A stretch of DNA of 36,383 bases from Cladosporium sp. IMV 00045 (lineage: Eukaryota; Ascomycota; Dothideomycetes; Cladosporiales; Cladosporiaceae): assembly GCA_001931905.2 (NCBI GenBank), contig MSJI02000445.1, positions 36,606 to 72,988 of the forward strand, in the 5' to 3' direction. Every line of letters begins with the position of its first letter. Position 1 is the first letter of the stretch. Shown here one piece after another: positions 18,817 through 28,583 of this stretch. Under the pieces are notes generated by a model. The model saw nothing but the letters and a program-made list of their open reading frames with translations, was not told the origin of the DNA and made no database searches. Position numbers and translations under genes: made by a program.

Positions 18817-19510
18817 TTCATAAGTTGTGTGTTATGTTTGAGCCCATTCAACCGCAGTCAGACGTGGACGCAAGCAAGTAGACAGACATCGAGAAGAATG
18901 GCTTCAAAGAGCTTCTGGCGAGCAGCAGTCGAATTAAATGACCAAATGAAGGGAACGAGCGTCATTTGCTTGTCTTCTTGCATGTTGGTTGATTCTTGAT
19001 GCAGAGCGATTACCAACATTTGCGGAATGACCTGTAGTGGTAATGTGTGATCGTCAGGGATTGACCAAAAACGGGCATATGCCGACGGCGAGTTTGTCAG
19101 CCTGGAGGCTGTATACATTTTAGTACTTGCCGATCAACTTGATTCTTCTTTTCACGATCTTGCATCTTAGAGAATTACGTGTCGAAGGTCGTTGGATGGG
19201 CAGAGTGCATGGACTTCGGTCAAATCACCCCTTGGCTGCGGCCATCCTCATATGAACGCAAGGACGACACTTCATCGTCAGCCGCAAGCAAGGGCGTGAA
19301 CAGATGCCATTGATCCAATGAGCTAAGTGGAACCTTTTGTCTCCAACTGCTTTGCCTGTTCACCTGTCACTCACAGCCACATTCCCATGCTCGTGGGAGA
19401 GGGGCGAAGTCGACAGTGTAACACAAGGCCATGGCACATATATTCTGTACCAAGATCATGAGGTTGCCTGTCCGCAGCATCCCCTCTCATATTGAGCCAC
19501 CACTGCTGCT
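18817..19510. other. Divergent intergenic region (MFS gene / small membrane gene)
   Basis: About 700 bp between the MFS start and the next plus-strand gene. No coding region is supported. It must contain both promoters. A TATATATTC-like stretch lies near 19438-19446, about 65-70 bp upstream of the ATG at 19511. Confidence 0.5.
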
Positions 19511-20211
19511 ATGACTACTTATATGGCCAAATCGTCTCGTAAAGACACAGAAATGCAGGAGGTGTTACCTCCTTCATACGAGCAAAGCCCACAATCCCCT
19601 CTGGAGAACGTTCTGCAAGTTGTGCCGGATGAAGACGCAACACCAGACAAAGTACGAGACTACCTCGTGCAGCTCCTCGTCGCCAAGAGGAGCCTCGCAA
19701 CCGACCACGCTCAATGCATCGCCGATCGGTGGACGATAGGCACAGGCAAAGAGCTCCGCTCATATACCCCAGACATGTACTTTGAAGTCTTCGGGCGCGA
19801 GGATGGCTGGCACGAGTACAAGGAGGTGAAGCTTCACATCTACCAGGAGGAAAGCGAAACGAGCAAAGCATCGTTGGATACGTGCGACCTTTCCTTGCCC
19901 CTCCACTGTAGCGATCATAAGTTCTAAATATCCGTCCAGTCCGCATGACCATTGCATGCTTTGCCGTTCTCGGGGGATTTGGGTACGGACTACATTGGAG
20001 CCTTCAAGCAAGCGGCCGTGAGGGCTATAAAGTTGGCTTTGGCATAGCGGTAGCGCTTTGCGCCTTGACGTGCATTAGCTTACTAAGTGATGCTCTCGGG
20101 GCTCGCCCGCCCGATCCAAAAGACCTTCAGCAGAAGGTCGAGGAAGGCCGAATCGAACGCGAACTACAAGAGTCCACGAGACATGATCATCGAGCTCGTG
20201 GGCAAGTGTGA
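19511..20211 (+). CDS. Small putative membrane protein gene with unresolved splice or frame break
   Basis: Two coding-looking segments lie close together in different frames. Segment A (19511 to about 19881) starts with ATG and has the PY-like motif PPSYEQSP, then VRDYLVQLLVAKRSL and RWTIGTGKELRSYTPDMYF. From memory, the last block occurs in small filamentous-fungal proteins that end in transmembrane helices. Segment B (about 19921-20211) encodes two hydrophobic stretches (ACFAVLGGFGYGLHWSL and VGFGIAVALCALTCISLL), then a charged Lys/Glu/Arg tail and a stop. A natural-looking intron would run from GTGCGA at 19882 to the CAG ending at 19939, with a CTAAAT branch. It joins the parts out of frame and gives an early stop. 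In-frame joins need the AG ending at 20000 or 20012 and lose the first hydrophobic stretch. This may be a real gene with an unusual splice, a sequence error, or a decaying gene. Confidence 0.5.
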
Positions 20212-20549
20212 GCCTCCAGTTTTGCTCAATGGTGTCTCTTATTATTCTTGGAAGACACGGCTTTATCTACCTGATCAAACGCTTCGTTCTGGTGGCGGTC
20301 GAAGTTCAGCAACATGCAAGTATGAAGCTCAGAATGCTCTGCATCATGACGCACGGTTTCCATGTGGTTCTTTGATGCGATCCGGAGTCAGAAGACAACA
20401 TGGAGGGACAGATTTATGATCAAAGGAATGAATTAGATTAACATGTATCTGCGTAGCTCATGAGGATTATGCATTAAGGATTGACATTCAGCCATGCTCG
20501 CCGCCCACACCCGACTCCATCACCTTCACCACCGCCACAATTTCATCTT
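20212..20549. other. Short gap between convergent genes
   Basis: About 340 bp. Nothing is recognisable beyond probable 3' UTRs of the converging genes on either side. Confidence 0.5.
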
Positions 20550-21062
20550 CTAAGAAGAGTTGCCGTTCGAGCTGCAAAGCTGCAAGATCAAGTTCGCATT
20601 GGTGCCCTGGTTGAAAACGGCATTCTTGCCAGACGGGTTGCTCGGGCTGTAAGTGTTGGGGCAATCGCCGGTGGTGCGAGGCTTGCAGGAGACGCTGTAG
20701 CCGTTGCTGGCGCCGCCGGCGAGGAGCTCGAAGCCCTCCTTCTTGAGGGGGTCGCCGAAGATGGTGCTCAGGTCGTAGTAGGTGCGGTCCGGGTTGGTGC
20801 CGACGTTGTAGACGGCCTGCAGCGGGCTGCTGAGGTCGGGCTGGCGCGAGACGGTGATCGAGCTTTGCTTGACGTTGGCGCCAGGGATGGTCACGCTGAA
20901 GGCGTTGTTCTTGTTGGCCGGCAGGGTTACCACGCCAGTGCTGGAGTCCCCCTGGCGGGATTGCAGGTAGAGTGGGAAGCCGCACTTGTTGTCGACGAAG
21001 AAGGTGGCGGCGGAGGCGGAGGCGGCGAGGCCGGAGAGCATGAGGGTGGTGATGAGCTGCAT
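20550..21062 (-). CDS. Secreted BYS1 / thaumatin-like protein, candidate apoplastic protein
   Basis: I start this 170-aa protein at the ATG at 21062. That gives a clear signal peptide (MQLITTLMLSGLAASASA, cleavage near residue 18-20) and a beta-rich mature chain. The frame is open further upstream to an ATG at 21206, but that codon lies only 8 nt below a TATAAA box (21219-21214), so it is probably not in the transcript. The mature part opens with FFVDNKCGFPLYLQS, typical of thaumatin-like and BYS1 (Blastomyces yeast-phase-specific) folds. It then has NPDRTYYDLSTIFGDP and CKPRTTGDCPNTYSPS. Four cysteines (27, 126, 134, 163) could form two disulfides. Family members are small secreted proteins of filamentous fungi, some phase- or infection-regulated. 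A role here (wall, effector, or neither) is inference. The gene is intronless. Confidence 0.85.
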   Translation of the reverse strand: MQLITTLMLSGLAASASAATFFVDNKCGFPLYLQSRQGDSSTGVVTLPANKNNAFSVTIPGANVKQSSITVSRQPDLSSPLQAVYNVGTNPDRTYYDLSTIFGDPLKKEGFELLAGGASNGYSVSCKPRTTGDCPNTYSPSNPSGKNAVFNQGTNANLILQLCSSNGNSS

Positions 21063-21213
21063 GGTTGGTGTTGGGGTGTGTTTGATGGGTTGATGGATTG
21101 GTTGGCTAGATGGTTGGTAGGTTGGTAGATTGGCTTGAAGGCTTGTTGATGTGAAGTTGTTGTGTTGTTGGATGATAGGAAGAGAAACTTGTTCGACGGG
21201 AATCATCGACCTC

Positions 21214-21219
21214 TTTATA
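21214..21219 (-). promoter_or_regulatory. TATA box of the secreted BYS1-like gene
   Basis: Minus-strand TATAAA about 150 nt upstream of the chosen ATG at 21062. A start site 25-60 nt downstream would give a leader of roughly 90-130 nt. It also argues against translation from the in-frame ATG at 21206. Confidence 0.6.
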
Positions 21220-22419
21220 CAACCTCACATCACATCAAGCAGGTAGCAATGCATGCCATAGCCCTTGCTTGCATCGTCATATCCGGTACCAGACGGTAGC
21301 TAGCTCTTGCGATCGGGAATACTCCAGAGTCCGATGCCGTCGCGAGGTCACGCGCAAACCGAGCCAAAAAGCCCATGAGACTATGTTTAGGTAACTAGCG
21401 GTATGCCTTACCTATACGAGATTATCCAAGGTCGCATCCATCGTAGTAGTAGTTTAGGCGGCTCGTATCGCAGTCAGGTGCAAACTTGCACATCGCTCTG
21501 CGAAACGGCACGCCCATAGTTGCATTGGCGTCGCACATCGTTCCCTTGCTAGAGGCGCAGAGGCGTAGAGTCTTCCACTAAGAGCTGGTCCGGTTATGTT
21601 CAATACGACGTGATTAGCTTCTTCAAGTAAGGCAGAGACACGAGACGTCGCCCTCGCCCTCGGTGCTTCGGTGCCGAGCGACTTTTTAGACTTTCTGGGG
21701 GAGATCTATTCTTGGAATCAGCCTTTTCTCTCGAAGGCTTCGCCCTACTGTGGCAGAAGCCAGTATTATGCCACGATGCTACACAGTGACTCTCCGGTGA
21801 CACTTTGAAGAATCTAGAGTGACCTTTGAGCACTTTCGGTGGTTGTTAAAGGTGAGAGGGCGGGTTTGCGGCAGGACTTGCCTCGCCAGATGGTAGACGG
21901 ACTTTAGCTCTCTACTTTCAAATGACGCAGTGTCCAAACATAGTTGCAGAGTTTAGGCAATTCTTCCGATGCGATGTGAAGTCAATATACACAATTCGCT
22001 ACTATTGATGCATCGTACATACATGTAACTAGGAATGTAGCTGCGCTGCTAACCCACACGATTTGCGGGCGGTGCTTTGACGGTCATATGGCTAACAATG
22101 CCGGTTCGTGAACCTCATCGGTAATGACCGATGTTCTTTGGGGCCGTTTTTTATGCGGGTTGCCTCAAACCTGTGTGATGATTACTTCTTTCAGGATGTG
22201 ATGTCGAGGTGTCACTCGTGTAAGCTTAGAGGAAGAGCCAAGCTTCGAGAGGGAATCCAGCTGGCTAGCTGGGTGACAAAGCAGAGCTGGAGGCCGAGTC
22301 TCACGTGAATATGACCAACCATGTTTTGCCGGCCAAGCGCAAATATCATCGAAGATAGTGCGTGCCCAATCGATCTCCCAAGTAAGTAGAAGCTCATCGT
22401 CAGTGGGACTTCGTGATCT
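21220..22419. other. Intergenic region upstream of BYS1-like gene
   Basis: About 1.2 kb between two minus-strand genes. No coding region is supported; the longest open frame (about 21600-21833, minus) has no ATG and no domain. A small hairpin (CATCGGT-AATG-ACCGATG) lies at 22116-22133. The stretch should hold the upstream control of the secreted protein gene. Confidence 0.55.
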
Positions 22420-23598
22420 TCAAGCCCAAGGCGCAGGCTGAAAGTAAGGATTTCTCGGGACCGTATTCACGATCGGCGTACGAGAATATCCACTTTGTCG
22501 TATTCTGTCCGCCAGCTCCGGCAAGAATGTCTCCAGCGTCTCCGCACAGCGTACCCCGTATGTTCCATCGTTGTGATCCGTGATGTCAGGGAAGAATTGC
22601 TCTTCGCCCCTCACTCCTCCCATGTTTGCGATTCCAATAGGCTTTCCTTGCTCTTTTGCTCTTTTTACCAGCCGCCATGCAGAGTAGGTTGCTAGTGAAG
22701 AGCCTAGAACCAATATCCTGCTGGCTTCATCAACTGCGTTCTCCACGGCCAGCTTGACAGGATCAGGAATCGATTCTCCAAACATGATCACTGCTGGTTT
22801 GAGGATGCCTGCTGTAGACTTTGACTTTGGTGTCCAGGCGCCATCGCTATCAACGTCCACAGTCTTGCCCTCTGGTGGTTTGTTGAGACACACCTGGCAT
22901 GCAGGATATCTAAATGTGTTGTACTCGACTCCTGGCACATCCACATCACCGTCTGGGTTAGTCTTCAGTCCTCTCTTTCTCCGCTCTTCCGGGTTCTCCG
23001 TTGAAAGCGCGCCAGATGCCAGCATCTCGGCGAGGAAATCGGCCCACGCTGGATTGAGGGAAGCAAGATCTTGCTGGAACTTTGCGCGATCGTACTCCGT
23101 TCGACATGAAGTGCAGACTGTGCTTCGTAGATAGCCATGCAATTCTAGCGTGCGGAGATTGGGATGGGCTTTCGGGTGGAAAGAGTCGACATTCTGCGTG
23201 ATGACGCTGGAGAGAAGACCAAGTTCTCCTAGAGCGCCAACAGCATAATGAGCTGGGTTTGGTTTGCTACGATTTAGATTCGTCCAGCCCAGAAAACTGC
23301 GAGCCCAGTATCTCTTCCGTGCCTCGTGGTTGGCGCAGAACTCGTGGTAGTAGATAGGGCGATATGTCTTGTTCAAGGTGTATGTGCCATTGCTGCCGCG
23401 GTAGTCGGCGAGACCACTGGCTACGCTGATTCCGGCGCCTGTGAGAAGTAGGGTGCGACCATTGCCCTGTTGGCCGGATGCGTGGGATGTCAAGAAGGAC
23501 TGAAGCGCTGCGAGTGCGCCTTCGGTTTTTGCGGCTGATGTTGGTATGAAGTTAGGGGGTGGAAGAGGAGCAGTGTAAGGGATACGCATGAAAGACAT
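22420..23598 (-). CDS. Sirtuin, class II SIRT4-like NAD-dependent deacylase/ADP-ribosyltransferase
   Basis: The 392-aa protein uses NAD to remove acyl groups from lysines, or to ADP-ribosylate, as known for the Sir2 family. Seen here are GAGIS (54-58), the NAD-loop ADYRG (64-68), TQNVD (134-138), the catalytic His in LELHG (H154), zinc cysteines CTSC (162, 165) and CQVC (234, 237), FGESIP (273-278), GSSLATYSAWRL (299-310) and IGIANMG (321-327). GSSLxxYSxxR and FGxxxPD match mitochondrial class II sirtuins such as SIRT4 better than nuclear Sir2/Hst types. About 68 residues lie between the two zinc pairs, longer than in bacterial and animal class II enzymes, including a charged Glu/Arg segment. 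I chose the ATG at 23598, as the frame upstream of it has only a GTG; a second ATG follows at 23589. No clear mitochondrial leader is visible. The gene is divergent from the plus-strand gene at 24404. Confidence 0.93.
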   Translation of the reverse strand: MSFMRIPYTAPLPPPNFIPTSAAKTEGALAALQSFLTSHASGQQGNGRTLLLTGAGISVASGLADYRGSNGTYTLNKTYRPIYYHEFCANHEARKRYWARSFLGWTNLNRSKPNPAHYAVGALGELGLLSSVITQNVDSFHPKAHPNLRTLELHGYLRSTVCTSCRTEYDRAKFQQDLASLNPAWADFLAEMLASGALSTENPEERRKRGLKTNPDGDVDVPGVEYNTFRYPACQVCLNKPPEGKTVDVDSDGAWTPKSKSTAGILKPAVIMFGESIPDPVKLAVENAVDEASRILVLGSSLATYSAWRLVKRAKEQGKPIGIANMGGVRGEEQFFPDITDHNDGTYGVRCAETLETFLPELADRIRQSGYSRTPIVNTVPRNPYFQPAPWA

Positions 23599-24403
23599 TC
23601 CCGGCACACTCTCTAGCAGATGAAGATGGCATGTTTCCTCTTAGGAAAATGTCCGATGTAACCAGCGACTAAGATCAGGCCAGACTAGAATGTCGTCACC
23701 GATGCTGAGCTGAGCTGACAGAACGGACCATCTCAATGTGCCGTAGCTGATTGGCGCGCGGATGTGCAACGGCGATCGCGTTCCTGCATGCGAACGAGAT
23801 CTGTTCGATTAGCGGACGGCACTGCGCATTCGTGGGTGGTCATTCCACTGAGCGATGATGTGTGCGAAGTCGAAATTTTTCATCTCCATGGCTAGTTGAG
23901 AAAGTCCAGACCACGCATGACAGCCGTCAACCCAATTCTGCCATACAAAGACCGAGGAAGCGAAATTGCCCCTGTTACAGGAACGTGACAGATCCCGGCA
24001 TGGAAGAAGCTTGTATTGGTACTACCAGCCCTGCAGTGAGAGGGCTCACTTCTGTTCATATCCTCCAACCGGGTGAGCCCATGCAGGTTGCCAGCTCGTG
24101 CGCCGTTGTCCTGCAGCACACGGCGCGTCCAGGTTGTGAAGTTGGGCGAGAAGTCTTGATATGCCGCCATTGATTCGATTGCATCGTGACGTCGCCTGAT
24201 CTTCCGGAATAAGGCGGCGTGGGGTGTGCATGGTTGAGGGTTATGTCGTGGCCGCGTGGTCTGTCCGGCCTGTGTATCGATCGATGTAGCAGGTAGGGTG
24301 GCAGGATATATATGTGTCGCAGCTGACCCCTCCTTGTTGTTTGCGAGAGAGTAGGTAGTGATCAAACGCATGCCGCTCATATATCCTGCAGAATCCTTCC
24401 ACC
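23599..24403. other. Divergent promoter region (sirtuin / six-cysteine protein)
   Basis: About 800 bp shared by two divergent genes with no supported coding region. TATATAT lies at about 24306-24312, about 95 bp upstream of the ATG at 24404. An ATTGGCGCGCGG patch at about 23751-23762 could be a GC-type control element. Confidence 0.55.
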
Positions 24404-26334
24404 ATGGCAACTCGAGTGCGCAAACCACGCCCCCAGTCAGCTCGCCTGGACATCTTGTCTGCGATGGCAGCCTCCATCAGACCGACACGCCCAACGTCGC
24501 CCACAGACTCGCTTTCACCATGTAGGGAGGACTTCAAACGAGAAAGTCCAAGAGCGGCCGACACAACGCAAAGCGACAACATGACTTCGTGCACCACTTC
24601 GATCACGGGACCCGACGGCGACGATTGGTTTGAGAGCGAGACGGCAGGTCCAATGATCGGGAAGTCGCATGTCGGTCTCACCGACGAAGCAGGCTCAAAC
24701 AACGTACAGCAAGAGCAACACGTGCCGCTGTCGCCACAACGACAACAAAAACACTCGACACCTGCTGTTGCTGCTGCCTCTCACGCCTCACTTCGGCCAC
24801 GCGACTCGCCTTCTCTGCTCTCTCGCTCGCATCGCCCGGCGACGTTGAATGTTGGCGAAACCAGCGGCGCCACCACCCTACCAGTCAACGAACTCAAGCA
24901 GGCAATCCAGCAAAATCGATCTATCGAGGGTGCATCGCAGGCCTCAAGCCTTACGCAACGAGAGTCATCAAGCGACAGAGGTCGCCCTCGCCACCGTCGA
25001 AACCCAGCTCTGCAGCCCAAGGACCGCGCTGGAAGCGGCGCAAGGATGGGCAATCAACATTCGCATAATGCCTTTGGCGATGAGAGCGCTTTCGACGAGT
25101 CCGACGCCCGTTCTACGCAGAGTGGGCATCGACAATCGCGGTTGAAGGCTGCTCGCCTGCCTCGGCGAAGCTCTATGAACGTCTTCAAACGGCTCGACGC
25201 GAAGTCTCCGTTGCCTCCTGAACTAAGCGGTACGGTCATTGAAGTGCCGAGAGCGGCAACGGCTCCTAATCTCGATGGCATGGGCGACGATGACGAAGAG
25301 AATATCACGGAGGAAGAGCAAGAGCGCAGCAGGGCCAGACACGCCCATCGCCATTCCGCGCCGTCGCCTGCGATCCAAGTGCGGTCTGATTCCCCGACGG
25401 CCACTTTGACGGAAGAGAGCGCAGCTCGCCCCCTCAGTGAAACCGGCACGATCACCGACCGCCATCACAGTACTCAAGTTGAAGACTTTGCAGAAGAGGA
25501 AACTGAGGAAGAATCGCCGACACATCTGCGGATATCAGCATTGTCGCCCACCTTGCCTGCGCCCTCGCCTATCCCAGAAGATAGCCCTCACAAATATGGT
25601 CTCAAAGACCGCATGGATACCCCAGAAGCAGCCGACCCACCGCCAGAGATAGAGATCACAAAAGCAACGCGACGCAGCAGTGGCCTAGCAATCTTCAATG
25701 TAAGCATCTCTCCGTCTGAAATTCGCCAGCGTCCCACTAACAATCAAACTCACAGGAGGCCAAAACGCTGCAATCTGCCTCCTCCTTCCTGAACGGCCTC
25801 AGCACCGCCCGTCGGCGCGCCGAGTCTCGCGCCCAGTCTCGCAACGCAACCGACAACTCCCAAAACACTACCTCAAACAACACCGTCGTGACGAGCACGT
25901 CAGCCTATACCAGCGCAACACCCTCCTTCATCCACCTGCCAGCCTCCGCAACCACCTCCACCATCCACCCCTACTCCTCAATCTCCCACACCGCCCTCCC
26001 GCACGCGCCCACAGAAGCCGACCTCGACCTCAACATCGACACCACAAACCGCAACCTTGGCCACCAGTTCAAGTCCTCCGGCTTCGCCTACGCGCCGCCC
26101 TTGTCCCTGACGCAGCTCAAGTGCTATCGCTCGCACGGCCGCCTGCTCCCCTCGCGCAACAAACATGCTCCCGTCGAATGCGCCGTGTGCCACGCGGATG
26201 ACGAGAATCAGTTCTGGAGTTGCGCCTGGTGTGCTCTGCGAATGTGCGGAGGCTGCAGGCGCGCGCTGGAGGGTGGCGGCGTTGCCGGGCTGAGAGATCG
26301 CGTCAGAGTCGCGGAGATGGGCACTGCTTTCTGA
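24404..26334 (+). CDS. Fungal protein with C-terminal six-cysteine (CxxC)3 zinc-type module, two exons
   Basis: Exon 1 is 24404-25699 and exon 2 is 25756-26334. The 56-nt intron has a GTAAGC donor, a CCACTAAC branch point and a CACAG acceptor, and the phase-0 join gives 624 aa. The start has a strong context (ACCATGG). Residues 1 to about 500 are disordered, Ser/Arg/Pro-rich, with acidic patches (GDDDEENITEEEQE). The conserved part is the C-terminus: LKCYRSHGRLLPSRNKHAPV, then C574-x2-C577-H578, C588-x2-C591 and C596-x2-C599 with aromatic residues WSCAW. Six Cys and one His could bind one or two zinc ions, like a small degenerate RING, B-box or PHD-like finger, but no standard family fits exactly. 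I have seen very similar C-termini in uncharacterised Pezizomycotina proteins. A role in protein interaction or ubiquitin pathways is only a guess. Confidence 0.88.
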
Positions 26335-27015
26335 TCCTGGCGGGGAGAGAGTGTGAGTGACAGACGCAGTGACGCCTCTCGAACTCATCCTTCTGCCCTT
26401 CGCGCTCCTTGATATTTTCTCTTTCTGGGTTTCCTCTTTTCTTCCCCTTTTCAAACCTCCACTGTTCCAGATCGCAGCCGCGTTCGGCACACGCACCAAT
26501 CTTTTTCTTTTTCCTTTTCCCCCTCTGATGTTCCTTGTTCCACCACCGGATGAGACACACAAACAGCATCCCCGCCGCACGAGGCGCATTTTCCTTTCGT
26601 CGCTTGGGTTTTTCCTTGTACAGGCATACAGAACTGCAGATATATCACAGAACATCTTTTATTTATACCCGCTGGCAGGGCCGGCATTGAGGGTTGAGGT
26701 ACATCTCGCGTTGCATTTCTGGGAGTTTTTTCCTTCGTATAGGTATTTTCGTATATAAGTGGTAGATACAAGAAACGATTCTGAAAACCCCAAGGTATCT
26801 AGAAATTCAACCCTTGCCATTATGCGTGCAGTCAAGTCTGAAGAATTCCATTAGTTTTCCCTGCCTCTTGTCTCGTTAACACTGTCACAGCAAGCAAAAG
26901 AAAGCATGAAACAAAGACATCCGCGTAAGTGCAGTTCCCAAGTCAGCGCCTGTGTCCCACTTAGACATATCCTATATTATTCAAAAATGAAAGAAGATAT
27001 TCCCAACCAAAGTCA
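26335..27015. other. Gap between convergent genes
   Basis: About 680 bp between the stop codons of convergent genes. It has T-rich and C/T-rich tracts in its first half and AT-rich sequence around 26630-26760, as expected for 3' UTRs and polyadenylation regions. No gene is supported. Confidence 0.55.
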
Positions 27016-28257
27016 TCAAGCCATAACGCCCTGCTCCTGCGCCTCTCCGCCACCGCCACCAGTAAGATTTCCCATGAAATCCCTATACCGGAAGACCTCT
27101 CCCTTGCCCTTTGCGGCATTCAGCCCTTTCGCGCCGAAAGCTCTCCTGCCCACGAACTCCCCCAGCACACCGTCGACCTCGCGCTCGGACATGCGGTAGT
27201 CTTCCTCTCCGGGTTCTGGGCCGGTTTTGAGGAGAGCTTCGCGCAGCTCGCGCGCGTCGATTTGGCCGCTGTCGTCGGTGTCGAATGCGGCGAATGCGGC
27301 GAGCAGCTCGTCGGGTGGGGAGAGTTGGGTTAGAGGCGCGGAGAGCGTGTCGAGGTAGGTTGCGAGGTTCAGGCCGGTGTTGTGTGGGGGAGGGAAGTGA
27401 GCGGTCAGTTGGGCGGGAGTAGGCGCGGGCAGGCCGATTTGTTCGAGCGTTTCGGGGAGAGTGGAGGGCGTGATGCTACCTGTTGCTGAGGGGTCGAGGA
27501 TCTCGAAGCTCGAGCGCAAGGCGTGTAGGAGTGGTGGTGGGAGAGAGGTGTAGGCGCTCGCGCCGCGGGTTGGAGGCCCCGGTCGGGTTGGTCGAGACTT
27601 AGGGAGAGGTTGTGGGGATGGGGGTGCGTTAAATACGGGCTGGCGGATGGTGGATGCTGAGGAAGCTGTGACGGTGCGCTGCGCTGTGGGACGAAGATTC
27701 GCCTGGCTTGGAACAGGAAGAGAGGCAGCGGCGGGTTCGCGAATCGCGGGCGGTGGCATACCATCCATAGGAGAGGGCGACTCTGCTACTGGCGAGCTGG
27801 GTATCTCAAGAGGTGAAATGCGACGTGTTGGCGACACAGAAGGGGATTCATGTCGCTCTGTGCTTGCACTGCTGCTGTGACTGCCTTCTCTTGCTTGTTG
27901 GCCCAGTCCAGTACTTCTGAGAGGCGGTCCAAAGCTTGGTGGACGCGCAAGAGGGCTTGAAGGTCGCGGTGATGCCTGGTTGCTAATCTGGCTGGGACGG
28001 CGGACGAAGGGTGAGGCCTTCTCTGGTGACAATGAACCCATCCTACCGGGTGTGCCTCCTGTTGATGATTTCGTTGGCGAGCTGTTGGGTGTGGTTTCTC
28101 TTTGGCCAGCATGTGAGTTTTGGCGACGAAAGGGTGATTGCCTGACACTACCTGTGTCTGACCCGCCGGGGGAGAGGGTAGATGCTCGGAATGTAGACTA
28201 GATGTTTGTTAGCAACAGTATCGCAAGAAACTCTACCGAGCCGCATATACACACCAT
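27016..28257 (-). CDS. EF-hand protein with disordered N-terminus; first coding exon is only ATG
   Basis: The model has the start codon at 28257-28255, a GTGTGT donor directly after it, a 57-nt intron (28254-28198) with branch GCTAAC and acceptor CATCTAG, and exon 2 at 28197-27016, for 394 aa. Exon 2 opens STFRASTLSPGGSDTG and continues in frame through an internal ATG at 28041. Starting at 28041 would lose 53 residues of the same Ser/Pro/Arg-rich character. Residues 1 to about 215 are disordered. A degenerate EF-hand loop lies at about 236-247 (DPSATGSITPST) and a complete one at 307-318 (DTDDSGQIDARE), with all expected calcium ligands. The C-terminus has FRYRDFMGNL and a Gly-rich end. The two-lobe layout resembles calmodulin and myosin light chain folds, but most loops are lost. 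It is a probable calcium-responsive adaptor; the partner is unknown. Confidence 0.85.
28198..28254 (-). other. Intron directly after the start codon of the EF-hand gene
   Basis: This 57-nt intron begins with GTGTGT immediately after ATG. It ends with GCTAACAAACATCTAG, a textbook fungal branch point 12-15 nt before the acceptor. An in-frame TAG at the acceptor excludes reading through it. Confidence 0.75.
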
Positions 28258-28583
28258 GCTTCCTGATGTCTCTGATTTTCGCTGATCGTTATTTACAACG
28301 TTGTCGTGGATCGATATCGCCGTGGGCGTTAAGGTCTGTATCTCAAGCACCTGGCGGCTTGAAACCTGACGACGTACACAAACAGAGCCGGCAACTGGGG
28401 GGCAACGACCGCGCTAACTTCGGCTCCGCGCCGCGCCGAACCTTATCTTAAAGTCTCAAGCCCGAATGAGGTAAGACGTCAACATGCATACTTGCAACTC
28501 GAACCAAACACACGTCTGGTGCGAGCATTCCAGCTGCGGTCTTTTGGCGCATTGTGCGCAAGCAAGTATATAATATCCGCAGC
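28258..28583. other. Short divergent promoter (EF-hand gene / 747-aa gene)
   Basis: About 325 bp between two divergent start codons. It includes a GC-rich patch (TCCGCGCCGCGCCGAA, about 28425-28440), an E2F-like TTTTGGCGC at 28542-28550 and an AT-rich TATATAATAT at about 28566-28575. The TATA-like sequence is only about 10 nt from the downstream ATG, so it is probably not that gene's functional TATA box. Confidence 0.55.
28542..28550 (+). promoter_or_regulatory. E2F-like site upstream of the 747-aa gene
   Basis: TTTTGGCGC is a full match to the E2F consensus TTTSSCGC. It lies 34 bp upstream of the ATG at 28584. Fungi carry MBF-type factors that bind the related ACGCG, so binding here is only inferred. 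Confidence 0.25.

Noticed and set aside
20481..21128. 215-codon plus-strand frame rich in Gly/Ala/Val
   Set aside because: It is antisense to the secreted BYS1-like protein, which has a signal peptide, TATA box and family motifs.
22101..22133. tRNA-like GGTTCGTGAACC plus hairpin
   Set aside because: No cloverleaf can be built around it; A box, anticodon arm and acceptor stem are missing.
25978..26655. 225-codon minus-strand frame
   Set aside because: It is antisense to exon 2 of the six-cysteine protein, whose conserved cysteines are on the plus strand.
27786..28148. 120-codon minus-strand frame with ATG at 28148
   Set aside because: It overlaps the EF-hand gene in another frame. The spliced model from 28257 explains the region better and has perfect intron signals.
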